Shown: positions 35,984 through 45,557, counted from the stretch's first letter. The stretch is 64,000 nt of DNA from Bacillota bacterium (GCA_023415635.1 JAEZJV010000046.1:1-64000), one strand, 5' to 3'. The notes: generated from the sequence alone by a model not told the origin. Made by a program: numbers and translations.

Positions 35984-36717
35984 ACGCTTACACGCTCACT
36001 TTTCTCTGTTAAATTTTCATCTGAAATGATTTTACCATCACTTAAGGTTACAATCCGGTTTGCTTCCTGTGCAATTGAATTATCATGAGTGATCAATACA
36101 ATTGTATTTCCTTCCTCATTCAGCTTTTTTAAAAAATCCAGAAGCTCACGGCTGGTTTTAGAGTCCAAGGCTCCGGTAGGTTCATCAGCAAGGATAAGGG
36201 AGGGCCTTCCGGCGAGTGCTCTTGCTACAGCCCCTCTTTGTTGCTGACCTCCCGATAATTGGTTCGGGAAGTTACGCCATTTATCCTCTATTCCGACCTT
36301 CTTCAAAGCCTCCATGGCAAGCTGTTTCCGTTCCTTCTTACCTATCCCTGCATAAAGTAGAGGCAGTTCCACATTCTCCAGTAGATTATGTTTATTCAAA
36401 AGATTATACTGCTGAAAGATGAAACCGATGGTCTTATTCCGTATTTCCGCCAGCTGATCATCCTTTAATTTACTTACGTCTTGTCCCTTCAGGAGGTATT
36501 GTCCGGAGGTCGGTACATCAAGGGCACCGATAATATTCATAATTGTGGATTTACCGCTGCCGGACTTTCCAACAATTGCTACAAATTCCCCCTCCATGAT
36601 GGTTAGGTCAATGCCATCATTTGCACGTACCTCAATGTCACCCATCTGATAGATCTTATAAATATCAATCAGTTGAAGCAGAGGCGTTTCTAACCTATCC
36701 TTCTGTTCCTTCAACAT
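35980..36717 (-). CDS. MacB/LolD-type ABC transporter ATPase
   Basis: ATPase of 245 residues with Walker A GKSGSGKST, Q-loop FIFQQYNLL, signature LSGGQQQRGAVARAL and Walker B LILADEPTGALD. Arg-Val, usual before AIARAL, is Arg-Gly here (QQQRGAVARAL). The MacB insert of gram-negative fused transporters is absent; ATPase and permease are separate proteins as normal in Firmicutes. 12 bp after the adaptor gene. Confidence 0.92.
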   Translation of the reverse strand: MLKEQKDRLETPLLQLIDIYKIYQMGDIEVRANDGIDLTIMEGEFVAIVGKSGSGKSTIMNIIGALDVPTSGQYLLKGQDVSKLKDDQLAEIRNKTIGFIFQQYNLLNKHNLLENVELPLLYAGIGKKERKQLAMEALKKVGIEDKWRNFPNQLSGGQQQRGAVARALAGRPSLILADEPTGALDSKTSRELLDFLKKLNEEGNTIVLITHDNSIAQEANRIVTLSDGKIISDENLTEKSERVSV

Positions 36718-36729
36718 TGTACACCTCCA

Positions 36730-38520
36730 TTATCTAGTACTACGCTGCGTTCTTTGACCACCATCGAACATATTTCCGGATTGTCTTTGACCTCCCTGCA
36801 TCGGACCACCACCCTGCCTCTGCATATCAAATCCCATGCCGGGCATCATCATGTTCACAGCCTGCGAGATCCGTTTTACATAAACCTCTTCGTTTCCTGT
36901 AAGGCCACTCTTAATCTCGATATAATCTCCGTCTGTCAGACCGGTTTCAACCTCCACAGCCTTAAAGCCAGTCGGTACATCTCCGTTTGCTTCCTTCACC
37001 GAATCATCCTTCACATATACCTTATCACCACGCATCAGTGCGTCTGCTGGAATTGCCATCACACCCTCGGCCTTTGCTATAATAATCTCACCTGTAACAT
37101 TCATTCCGGGGAGCAGATTTCCGACATTATTAATTCTGACTGTAACAGGGTACTGAGTCACACCTTGGTTGGAGGTACTCAGCAAACTTACATTCGTAAC
37201 TACACCCTTAATCTTTTCATTTTCAAAGGCATCAGCGATGACATTAACCTCCTGTCCGACCTTTACGTTCATCACATCCAGCTCATCCACCGCCATCTCA
37301 AAGGTAACCGCAGATAAGTCATAGATGGTACAAAGCTGTGAGGTATTCTTAATCGTATCTCCAACCAGCGCATCCTTTCTGACTATTTTACCTGTAATCG
37401 GCGCTGTAATACTGTAGTCCGTTCTGGTATCAATCACATCCTGGAGCTTACTTTCAGCATCCTCGATGGCTTCCTTCGCATTCTCTACATTGTCGCTCGC
37501 TGCCTCGGCCGCATCCTGTGCGCTATCAAGCTTGTTTTTATAGCTCTCCATCAGATTCTCCACTGAACCGGCTGTCAGAGTAAAGAGGATATCTCCTTCC
37601 TTCACCTTACTGCCTACTGATACCTTCAGACTGCTGATTTCTCCGGAGACTTCTGATGTCATTACCTTCTGTGTCTGAACACTGAAGGTACCCTCAGCAC
37701 TGCTGTAAATGCTTCCGATGGAGGCAGTCGCTGTCGTAGAGGTTGTGATACCGCCGGGATTGTTAACCTGGATTGTCACCTGATTCACCAGCCGGTTACC
37801 GGAGAGTACCTCATCAATGCTACTGACATTGGTTACCTTACCTGTTATGGTCTCGTTGGTGGAATCAATGGTTACCTTGGCTGTTTTGCCGACATAAGAC
37901 TGATTCACCTCTGCTGCGGAGAAAGGAATGTTCAACAGCATCGTAGTGTTATCATAAATTTCTGCTATCTGAGCACCCATCTGTATTGTCTGTCCCTTTT
38001 CGATATAAAGAGTCTTAATCATACCGCTTTCCGTAGCTCTGACATTCGCACTGCCATATTTCTCTTTTGCTTCATTATAATCCACCTGAGCCTCTGACAG
38101 CTTCACCTTGGCATCCTGGTAGCTGTCCTCTGCTTTGGAAAGGTTCTTCTTCGCACGGTCAAGCGTGGTCTTGGCATTGTCCATCTGATTATCCAGATTG
38201 TCAGTATCGATCTGATACAGCACCTGTCCTTCTTCCACAATGTTGCCCTCTTCAAAATCGGCCGCAACTACTTCACCCTCTACAAGGGTAGTAACCTCGT
38301 AAGAATGTAACGGTGAAATGGTTCCTGAGGAGGATAAAACATTCTGTATATCCCTGGTCTCTACTTTTGCTGTCGTAACTTTCTGTTCCGTATTCGCTCC
38401 CTTGAATTTACTGAATACAAATTGATTCAGCGCGAATCCCACCACAGCTATGATGATAGCTATTATGATAAGCACTTTTATTATTTTCTTCCAGTTGATT
38501 CCTTTTAATATTCGCTTCAC
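36730..38520 (-). CDS. MacA/HlyD-like adaptor with two tandem adaptor modules
   Basis: The 596-residue protein has an N-terminal membrane helix (about 10-33). A first half-lipoyl/hairpin/barrel module covers about 60-275 (EGEVVAADFEEGNIVEEGQ, coil with DRAKKNLSKAEDSYQDAK). A second follows at about 285-480 (SGEISSLKVSVGSKVKEGD, coil with DSAQDAAEAASDNVENAKEA). The C-terminal barrel ends in a low-complexity Met/Gly/Gln-rich tail (about 555-596). Typical MacA-like adaptors are near 370-400 residues with one module, so this is a duplication. It couples the MacB-type transporter to whatever lies outside; 20 bp after the SLH protein gene. Confidence 0.87.
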   Translation of the reverse strand: MKRILKGINWKKIIKVLIIIAIIIAVVGFALNQFVFSKFKGANTEQKVTTAKVETRDIQNVLSSSGTISPLHSYEVTTLVEGEVVAADFEEGNIVEEGQVLYQIDTDNLDNQMDNAKTTLDRAKKNLSKAEDSYQDAKVKLSEAQVDYNEAKEKYGSANVRATESGMIKTLYIEKGQTIQMGAQIAEIYDNTTMLLNIPFSAAEVNQSYVGKTAKVTIDSTNETITGKVTNVSSIDEVLSGNRLVNQVTIQVNNPGGITTSTTATASIGSIYSSAEGTFSVQTQKVMTSEVSGEISSLKVSVGSKVKEGDILFTLTAGSVENLMESYKNKLDSAQDAAEAASDNVENAKEAIEDAESKLQDVIDTRTDYSITAPITGKIVRKDALVGDTIKNTSQLCTIYDLSAVTFEMAVDELDVMNVKVGQEVNVIADAFENEKIKGVVTNVSLLSTSNQGVTQYPVTVRINNVGNLLPGMNVTGEIIIAKAEGVMAIPADALMRGDKVYVKDDSVKEANGDVPTGFKAVEVETGLTDGDYIEIKSGLTGNEEVYVKRISQAVNMMMPGMGFDMQRQGGGPMQGGQRQSGNMFDGGQRTQRSTR

Positions 38521-38540
38521 GAATGTTTACCTCACTTTTT

Positions 38541-40415
38541 CTAATTAATAGGCTTAGCAATAATTACACGTATTCTTCCGCCTATTGCTACCGCCTTGTC
38601 CATATAGGCAGTTACCTTATACTTTGATGTATTAATCTTATCCAGAGAGGACAGCGCATACTTATCATCTGATTGAACATATACGCTAACATTTTCCGAA
38701 ATCGGATACTTGGTGGAGCTTGAGGTGATTGTATTATTCCCCAGGGAATCAACCTCGAGCTTGGTCAAAGCATAAGTAGATGAGAGGTTACCGTCTTTAT
38801 AAGCGAAACCAATCGGTCCTTCTGTCAGTTCTGCGCTCTCCAGGCTGGAGAATGAAACCTGACTGCTTGTTCCATTGATGATATAGGTATAAGTACCCGC
38901 ATTTCCTAAAGCAAATCCGGTAAAGATTCCGTATTTGTCAAAGTCGCCTGTTGCGTTGTATAGAATCAGTTCAGAAATCTCTCCATCAGCATTGGTATTA
39001 TAATAAAGCACATTGCTTGGCATAAGCTGAAGGTTAGCTATCCTGATAGGATATACCTTAGTATATGAGCCATTATAATAATCAAGGATACTAATATTGG
39101 AGGAGAATTTGGTGGTTCCGAAATAGGTTCCGGTACTGTTCACGGTCGTACCACTGAAGCTAAATGCATAGAAAGGATAATTCGTTACTGTTGCCATACC
39201 GTTTTTATAGGTCACGCGGATTAAATCCTCTTTTTCAAATTTTGCCTGAGTTGAATTATAATCCTGAGTATACTTATTTCCTTTAGCATCAACAAAGGTC
39301 ACATAATCGGTGGTCACGTAGTTTCCGGATTTGTTCAGTACCAGATGGGTTCCTACCTCTAAGACCAGACCTGTTACCATTGAATTGTATTCATCACTGT
39401 TCAAAGCTCCGGCAATCTTTCCGTTTTTACCAAGTAGCAGTGTGACGATATCACCCTTCTCGAATTCGCCCAAGGTTGCAAACTGCTGTGCAGCTGAGCT
39501 GTTTTCAAATTCATAGCTCGTACCTGCTACTGTGACAGAGGTGGGACTGATCAAATCCGGATTAACTGCGGTAATAATTCCGGTTATCTTAGCATCATAT
39601 GCCCAAATTGTCTTCGAGCTTTCGGAATAGTACAGAACATCATACTGATTGATATCGGTATAGGTACATTTTGCATCATTCTTATAGTAGGTAGCATTGT
39701 CAATTCCAAACGGTATTACTGAGGTCCAGCCGTTATTTGCGACAATCGGTCCTTCCGTTCCCGTATTAATCACGGATACATAATCAACCTCACCTGTTGC
39801 ATCAAGGGCGTAGCCTAAAACTTCCGCATATACCCGTCCGTCCTTATTGGCGGTATTCAGAGTATTATAGAGTAGATTGACACAATCATAATAATCGATA
39901 TAGGAACTTGTCTTAGTAACCTTGATGTTATTATTTAGTTTTTTTGATTTGTAGAACGCCATCTTGCTTTGCGTCAGATTGCTCGAGAAATAGCTGTCCG
40001 TATAACCAAGGATATTCAACACACCATTGACTGCTTCAAAAAGAGTTACTCCTTGCTCAGGCTTGAAGGTTCCGTTCAGATAACCTGACATCCAACCCTT
40101 GTTCACTGCTGTTCTTATGTAGGGAGCAGCCCAATAACTCTTTTTCACATCTTTGAATAAAGAAGTATTGGTCACAGCAATCAGATCCTTCTGATCCGAA
40201 ATATTCACTAGCAGCTGTGCAAACTGAGCTCTGGAAATCTTAGTTGCGGTTGTCTTAATTTCTCCTTTATCTGTTTCCATAATATCCAATGCATTAATCA
40301 CTTTTTTTGCATTTCCGGAAGCAGCTAAAGCTTGGTTAGTCCCTGAAGCCGTGAGAGTCGTTGGCACCAGGAGTAATGTGACTAATAAAACAGCTAAAAT
40401 TTTACGCATTTTCAT
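38541..40415 (-). CDS. S-layer homology (SLH) domain surface protein
   Basis: Secreted protein of 624 residues with a signal peptide (about 1-32, cleaved near ALAASG). Two SLH-type repeats cover about 35-160 (SRAQFAQLLVNIS, FKDVKKSYWAAPYIRTAVNKGWMSGYLNGTFKPEQGVTLFEAVNG). The remaining ~460 residues are beta-rich, Thr/Ser/Tyr-rich and unassigned. SLH domains attach proteins to pyruvylated cell-wall polymers. It leads the operon with the MacA/MacB-like genes, so it may be the transporter's surface partner. AAGGAG precedes the ATG. Confidence 0.85.
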   Translation of the reverse strand: MKMRKILAVLLVTLLLVPTTLTASGTNQALAASGNAKKVINALDIMETDKGEIKTTATKISRAQFAQLLVNISDQKDLIAVTNTSLFKDVKKSYWAAPYIRTAVNKGWMSGYLNGTFKPEQGVTLFEAVNGVLNILGYTDSYFSSNLTQSKMAFYKSKKLNNNIKVTKTSSYIDYYDCVNLLYNTLNTANKDGRVYAEVLGYALDATGEVDYVSVINTGTEGPIVANNGWTSVIPFGIDNATYYKNDAKCTYTDINQYDVLYYSESSKTIWAYDAKITGIITAVNPDLISPTSVTVAGTSYEFENSSAAQQFATLGEFEKGDIVTLLLGKNGKIAGALNSDEYNSMVTGLVLEVGTHLVLNKSGNYVTTDYVTFVDAKGNKYTQDYNSTQAKFEKEDLIRVTYKNGMATVTNYPFYAFSFSGTTVNSTGTYFGTTKFSSNISILDYYNGSYTKVYPIRIANLQLMPSNVLYYNTNADGEISELILYNATGDFDKYGIFTGFALGNAGTYTYIINGTSSQVSFSSLESAELTEGPIGFAYKDGNLSSTYALTKLEVDSLGNNTITSSSTKYPISENVSVYVQSDDKYALSSLDKINTSKYKVTAYMDKAVAIGGRIRVIIAKPIN

Positions 40416-40528
40416 TCTCCTTATAAAAATATGATTTCTGCCATTTATGGTAAAGTAAAACCATGAACATTCTGTGTATTAGGTGTCATGAAATTCTAAA
40501 ATTTCTATAAAACATACTAAATCATAAT

Positions 40529-40576
40529 TAAAAACCCGGGGTTTCCAAGCATTTTCAGGAAATTCCGGGTTTTTGC
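40529..40576 (-). terminator. intrinsic terminator after the secreted paralogue pair
   Basis: Stem AACCCGGAATTTCC / GGAAACCCCGGGTT (one bulge) followed on the minus strand by TTTTTAATT, 28 bases past the stop at 40604. It ends the transcript of the two paralogous secreted proteins before the SLH operon. The plus strand also ends in TTTTT. Confidence 0.8.
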
Positions 40577-40603
40577 TTCTGTCATAAATTATGTCAAAAA
40601 GGA

Positions 40604-41857
40604 CTAGTATCTCACCTCAAAACTGTTAACAGCAGAAGCCAGGACAAGATTAATATTGGAGTTGGTATTCTCGTCCCTACCCTTCTTTCTGACATAGATG
40701 GTACAGCCATTCGGTGCGGTGGTAGAGGATAGGGTCATTAGTGCAGAGGAACTTACCGTCTTCCAGCTGGCATTCTGTACGGCGAAGGTACCTCCCGCCC
40801 TCACTATCGCATATTCATATTGATTGGAAGTAGACGCATTATTAAACTGCATCACAAGCTTTCCGTTTAAGTAATAATAGGTGACATCATAGGAGCTGCC
40901 ACCGATGGTGGGTGCAGCTGCCTGACCCGGTACCTTCAATTTCATTGTCTTCGAATAGGGTGCTGAAGTCGTAGCAGCCTTACGGATAGACAGGGTCACA
41001 GACGATGCTCCGTTTTCATACAGGACAGACGGTGCAATATCGGATAGTAACATTGTGTTCTCACATTCCAGCCACAGCCCACTAACCGAATCATAATATT
41101 CCATCGAAGATGTTGTGTTGAGCGTAAGTTTTGAAGAATTCACCTTGACTGCAGGAGCTGCTGCTTGAGCAGAAATCGTAATATTGGTCTCAGCACTCGG
41201 ACGAGCTCCTACACTGCTTGCACCCATTCCCACAGTCTGTGGAATACGTATTAGGATTCTTGTTCCCTTTAAGCGGAAGCCTTCTATCGTCTCCATAAAG
41301 GTCTGATAGGAAGCAGAACTTTCCGTAAAGCTCACTTTATTCCAATAATAATCCGTTATTTTTCTCCATTCAAAGTAATTAGCTGAATCCATTGAGCTGA
41401 AGGTAAATTCATTTTCTACTCTATCATACTCTGCTCTAAAATCAGAATTCTGAGCGGGTAAGGTGATCTGCTTTACAGTTTTAACGATATCTCCTTTAAA
41501 ATACAATGTAATATCACTTGTAACCGAGATCCACGATATATCCATAAAATAAGAATTGGAACTGCTGTTATATGCAGCATCCAGCTCCTCCCAAGTAGTA
41601 TTATCAATAGAATAATACACAATGTCGTTATTATTGTTATATACCTGCAAAGTCAAATTCTCGTAATCTATAGTCCCAAAGGTTACCGCAGAAGCGGTTG
41701 CAGCATATGCGGTATTTATTACCTCCTGTCCTTTGGTCCAATAGGCTGATATTCCCAGCAGGAATACTATTGCCATTATTAATATCCCGTTTCTTTTTAT
41801 TCCTTCGGTACGTCTTTCCTTTAAGTTTACTTGACACTTCAGATTCTTCATATTCAT
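40604..41857 (-). CDS. secreted protein of unknown family, shorter member of an adjacent paralogous pair
   Basis: Not recognised. The protein has 417 residues with an N-terminal hydrophobic segment (about 25-45, NGILIMAIVFLLGISAYW) and a likely cleavage site near AYAATA. The mature part is Ser/Thr/Asn-rich and beta-like. It contains IDYENLTLQVYNNNND, MDISW near residue 85, FEWRKITDYYWNKV, SSVGARPSAETNITI and NGCTIYVRKKGRD, all of which have counterparts in the same order in the gene just upstream. GGAGGAG precedes ATGs at 41857 and 41851. The frame overlaps the 3' end of the upstream gene if the far ATG at 41890 is used. Confidence 0.75.
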   Translation of the reverse strand: MNMKNLKCQVNLKERRTEGIKRNGILIMAIVFLLGISAYWTKGQEVINTAYAATASAVTFGTIDYENLTLQVYNNNNDIVYYSIDNTTWEELDAAYNSSSNSYFMDISWISVTSDITLYFKGDIVKTVKQITLPAQNSDFRAEYDRVENEFTFSSMDSANYFEWRKITDYYWNKVSFTESSASYQTFMETIEGFRLKGTRILIRIPQTVGMGASSVGARPSAETNITISAQAAAPAVKVNSSKLTLNTTSSMEYYDSVSGLWLECENTMLLSDIAPSVLYENGASSVTLSIRKAATTSAPYSKTMKLKVPGQAAAPTIGGSSYDVTYYYLNGKLVMQFNNASTSNQYEYAIVRAGGTFAVQNASWKTVSSSALMTLSSTTAPNGCTIYVRKKGRDENTNSNINLVLASAVNSFEVRY

Positions 41858-41879
41858 TTCTCCTCCGTTCTCCATAAGC

Positions 41880-44237
41880 TTAATTAGCATTCAGCAACGT
41901 AAGCTTGCAGCCGGTTTTGATAGAGAAGCCATTGCTCAAAGTAATAACAATATTGTTCGTTGTGGTTGAACTTGTTACAAGCTTATTAATCTTTGCATTT
42001 GAAAGGTGAATTGTTGCTTTTCCACCCGAAATTTTTGCAGAACCAAAGATTGATGTTCCACCCCAAGTAACATCTGCTATGCTCACAGCATAGGTATTTT
42101 TGAATATAGACAATTCTAAAGTATAGGTGATTACCTCTTCTGTTACGGTAGTACTTGTACCATCCGAATTCTTGACGGTTGAGGTCTTTGTCTCCTGAAG
42201 ACTTCCCTCTGTAATCGACCAGGCGATTGGAGCGTCCTGCAGGGTTGCAGTACTGATTAGCTTAATATAAATATGTTCATCCAGGACCTCACCGTTATTT
42301 AATGAGATTTCCAAAGGAATTGCGGTATCCGTGACATCGATCAGAGTGGACTGTTCAAATTTGCTCACATTGACTGTTATTGTTGCAGTCGCAATCTGCT
42401 GATTATCCTCATTAGTATAGGAGCCGTATTGAATTGAATAATCACCGTTGCCAGCCGATAAGGTATATCCGTCCAGCTTCATGGAGCTGATTGCAGTATC
42501 AGTGGAGGTAAAGCTATTCACAGCCGAAAAATCCGGTACATGCTCTGTTCCGAGATCCAATCGGAATTTAAAAGCAGTGTCGTCGATATCATCCGTTGAT
42601 AAATATACTCTATCAAAGCTGGTTGCATATTCATTCTTATCATCAATCTCAGGATTATTCACCTTAGTTGCGGGATATAGGTATAACAGAACTCCTGCTG
42701 TCGAGGTGCTGTTAATAACATCCGAATTAGCCAGGGTAATTTTGGCATATAGCGTTTGTTCTGTTGCGTTATCTATATCGGAGGTCGATGTAATTCTGGT
42801 CGTTATGATATATTTATCACTTTCACTGTTGCTGTTGGAATTCTTTACCACAGTACTCTTACTGGTTACCGTTCCCTTATTGATACCATAAGCATCTAGG
42901 AAGCTTATAGAGGATACGGTAGTCTGTGTCGCACTGTATAGAGTAAAGGTCAGGTGGCTTGAGGCTTTTGCTGCTTTACAGACGCCTGCTGTGGAAATTA
43001 GGGATGTCAGTGAGGACGCCACTGGAGAATCCGGATAAGCAACTCCGCCGGAGCCTGAAATATCGATCTCCATAGATGCCAATGCAAACTCATCTGAGGT
43101 CGATGTATTTCGAGATTTCTTTCTTATGTAAATATGACAGCCTGAAGGTGCCTGATCTTTATTAAGGGTAATCGCTGTACTGGAGGTAATCGCAGTCCAG
43201 GAAGCATTTTGATAATTTAACTCCTTATCCTTCGCAACAATTGTATATTCGAAGGGTAAGGTATTACTTGCAGCCTTTACCTGCAGTGACATGGTAGTCG
43301 AGCTGGTATAATTCAAAGATATTCCATAGGAATCGACATTGGGAGCTCCCTCCTGTACAGGGATCTTCACCGTGGTAAGCTTCGAAACCTGGTTGGCACT
43401 GGTTGCATTGGTTCTGAACTGCAAGGTGACAGCTGTCTGTGTTGCTGATCCTGAATATAAAGCACTTGCCGCAATATTTTTAAGCAAAAGATTTGAATTT
43501 GAGCTGACCGAGTTCCAATCGGAGGTGGTACCGTCTGTATAGACGGTACGATATGCCATACCCTTTTTCACAGCTATAGTAAATGCTGATCCATCCACAG
43601 TAACAGAAGGTGCTGATGCTTTTTTGGGAATCGTAATGGTTACTTCCTTGCTGGGGCGTGAGCCGGCAGAGGAAGCATTCCCATTGATCGGTGCAAGTCT
43701 AAAATATACTGTTGCACCATTCGTGCATAGATGAGTCATCTCTGCGGAGATCGTTGAGGTATTTACTGTATTCCAGGTAGTACTTCCCTTCTTTCTCCAC
43801 TGTATCGTCCGGGAACCCGTATTGCTAAAGGACATCGTTTGCTTTACCTTATTATAGGACGCTTTAAAATTAGAAAGCTGCTTAGGTAATACTACAGTGA
43901 TAGCTTCAGTTGAGGAATTTCCCATAAACTTTATAATATAATTCTTATTCATAAGAACCCAGGAGATATCCATGGTAATTGTATTACTGCCGGTAATATT
44001 ACCCGGAACCGTCTCCCAAATCTTTTTACCGGAGTCTAAAAAATATGCTTCCGTATCTCCACTATTTAGCTGAAGTGTAATAGTACTGTTCTCATAATTA
44101 ATTTCCTTAACGGAAATACTTGATGCAGCCTCGACACGTTTGGTAAAAACTAAAGTAAATATCATCATCAAAAAAAGAGATGAAGTTAATCTCAAAATCC
44201 TGCGAAGCTGTGCCTCTTTGCTGTTGTGTACACGCAT
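41880..44237 (-). CDS. secreted protein of unknown family, longer member of the paralogous pair
   Basis: Not recognised. The protein has 785 residues with an N-terminal signal or membrane segment (about 13-35, cleavage near VEAASS). Residues ~38-400 match the shorter neighbour block by block: INYENSTITLQLNSGD, MDISWVLM, IQWRKKGSTTWNTV, SSAGSRPSKEVTITI and SGCHIYIRKKSRN. The last ~380 residues are extra, Ser/Thr-rich, beta-like, and contain two segments resembling beta-sandwich repeats. No anchoring motif is visible. Probably displayed on or released from the cell surface. Leads a two-gene transcript ending at 40529. Confidence 0.75.
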   Translation of the reverse strand: MRVHNSKEAQLRRILRLTSSLFLMMIFTLVFTKRVEAASSISVKEINYENSTITLQLNSGDTEAYFLDSGKKIWETVPGNITGSNTITMDISWVLMNKNYIIKFMGNSSTEAITVVLPKQLSNFKASYNKVKQTMSFSNTGSRTIQWRKKGSTTWNTVNTSTISAEMTHLCTNGATVYFRLAPINGNASSAGSRPSKEVTITIPKKASAPSVTVDGSAFTIAVKKGMAYRTVYTDGTTSDWNSVSSNSNLLLKNIAASALYSGSATQTAVTLQFRTNATSANQVSKLTTVKIPVQEGAPNVDSYGISLNYTSSTTMSLQVKAASNTLPFEYTIVAKDKELNYQNASWTAITSSTAITLNKDQAPSGCHIYIRKKSRNTSTSDEFALASMEIDISGSGGVAYPDSPVASSLTSLISTAGVCKAAKASSHLTFTLYSATQTTVSSISFLDAYGINKGTVTSKSTVVKNSNSNSESDKYIITTRITSTSDIDNATEQTLYAKITLANSDVINSTSTAGVLLYLYPATKVNNPEIDDKNEYATSFDRVYLSTDDIDDTAFKFRLDLGTEHVPDFSAVNSFTSTDTAISSMKLDGYTLSAGNGDYSIQYGSYTNEDNQQIATATITVNVSKFEQSTLIDVTDTAIPLEISLNNGEVLDEHIYIKLISTATLQDAPIAWSITEGSLQETKTSTVKNSDGTSTTVTEEVITYTLELSIFKNTYAVSIADVTWGGTSIFGSAKISGGKATIHLSNAKINKLVTSSTTTNNIVITLSNGFSIKTGCKLTLLNAN

Positions 44238-44423
44238 TTTTCTCCCTTAACCTTTCTTTAAGCTCTTTTTCATAAGCCTTTTAGTGATATGAAATTTAAC
44301 CTCCCTGTCGTCAAACATATCTGTATTATCTGCATCTATTCCTCTTGCAGATGGCAGTTCATATAATGTATCGGCTCAAGCAGTCTAAAAAATGACCTCC
44401 GATATCAAAAAAAGATATAAAAA

Positions 44424-45299
44424 TTACCTACGGAAGTAATTCTTCATTTCCTCTTCCTTTTTTTTCACCGTAATCAGCCTGTCAATATGTTTTCCCAGGG
44501 ATATGAGTATTTCCTTGGGTCCCAATTCCACCATTGGAAAGGTTATGGTCGCAATCGCAATCTGAAGATTACTAAGTTCAGGGCTATGATTGATGGCCAT
44601 ATCGAAGTAATTCATAATTTTATTCTGTATGAGATCGACATTGGCCGCTGTACAGTATGGAAAGACACCGATGAAGGTCTGTGAGTCGTAATATTCGAAG
44701 ATATCAGTTTCCCAAAGATTTTCACGTATATTAGAATAAAATTGGTCGATTGCATTTAGATACCGGTTATCCATGATATTACTTGTATCGCTGTCAAAAT
44801 CATAGAGTGTGCACATCATAATTGTAATTTCGTAATTGCCCTTTTTTGCTTTTAGAAATTCCGATCTTAAATAATCCGAAAGGCTGAAGCTGATATGTAC
44901 ATCATCAGAAACCAGTTCCCGTTTAATTCTTAAGGCTGAAAGCATCTTTTCCTGGAGAATATTATCATCAAAGGGCTTTAGGATATAATCGGCAGCACCT
45001 TCTGCCATGCTGCGGATAAAGGTCTGCCTTTTATTATTTGAGGTGATAATGAAGACAGGTATATTGGGTTTTATTTCCTTGATTTTCGCCAGGGTATCAA
45101 AGCCGGCATTGATATCAAATCCGAGCTCCATAATGATCAGTCTTATATTGATATCCTCCTCAAGTAAAATATTAAAGAGCTCTTCAGAATTCACAGCCTC
45201 ATAGACAAGAATATTACACCCTTGCAATAAGCCGGCAATCCTGCGCCTCATAAGACTGACATCATCCATGATAATGATTGCATCCTCTCTTAATCCCAT
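44424..45299 (-). CDS. response regulator with atypical receiver (Asp to Glu) and degenerate GGDEF-like half
   Basis: The 291-residue protein has an N-terminal receiver (about 5-125) with the acidic pair (IIIMDDVSLMRRR) and Lys (ILKPF). The phospho-acceptor position reads LIIMELGF, with Glu58 replacing Asp. Residues ~150-285 resemble a GGDEF fold (NYEITIMMCTLYDFD, DIFEYYDSQTFIGVFPYC) but no GGDEF motif remains. The gene lies 186 bp upstream of the secreted paralogue pair on the same strand. The start at 45299 has GGAGG eight bases upstream. A Glu can mimic the phosphorylated state, so this may be a constitutively on regulator (inference). Confidence 0.75.
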   Translation of the reverse strand: MGLREDAIIIMDDVSLMRRRIAGLLQGCNILVYEAVNSEELFNILLEEDINIRLIIMELGFDINAGFDTLAKIKEIKPNIPVFIITSNNKRQTFIRSMAEGAADYILKPFDDNILQEKMLSALRIKRELVSDDVHISFSLSDYLRSEFLKAKKGNYEITIMMCTLYDFDSDTSNIMDNRYLNAIDQFYSNIRENLWETDIFEYYDSQTFIGVFPYCTAANVDLIQNKIMNYFDMAINHSPELSNLQIAIATITFPMVELGPKEILISLGKHIDRLITVKKKEEEMKNYFRR

Positions 45300-45476
45300 A
45301 CCCTCTTCCTCCAAAAGTACATTAATTGGTTATTTACTTTACCCATTTTCTTACCGTTGTCAGAGACTCTCGTGTCATGATATCGTAATAATCAGCTCAT
45401 TTTAAGGTTGGCTCGTATTTATATGGGCTGAGCATATGTACCAGACATATTTGCCGTAAATATTAAACCAAAAGAA

Positions 45477-45496
45477 CCTGCTGCGAATACAGCAGG
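45477..45496 (-). terminator. hairpin downstream of the small membrane protein gene
   Basis: Perfect 7-bp stem CCTGCTG / CAGCAGG with a 6-base loop; on the minus strand it is followed by TTCTTTTGGTTT. Located in the 374-bp gap 45300-45673, which has no gene I can support. Confidence 0.45.
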
Positions 45497-45526
45497 ATAT
45501 TTCACAACAAAAAGTCTCTGGAAAGC

Positions 45527-45557
45527 AAGCTTACCGAGAGCACTCTAATGTAAGCTT
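45527..45557. repeat. 8-bp inverted repeat with an inner palindrome
   Basis: Outer arms AAGCTTAC (45527-45534) and GTAAGCTT (45550-45557) are perfect complements; inside them AGAG and CTCT can pair as well. No T-run follows directly on either strand, so it may be an RNA structure or a protein site rather than a terminator. Confidence 0.5.
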
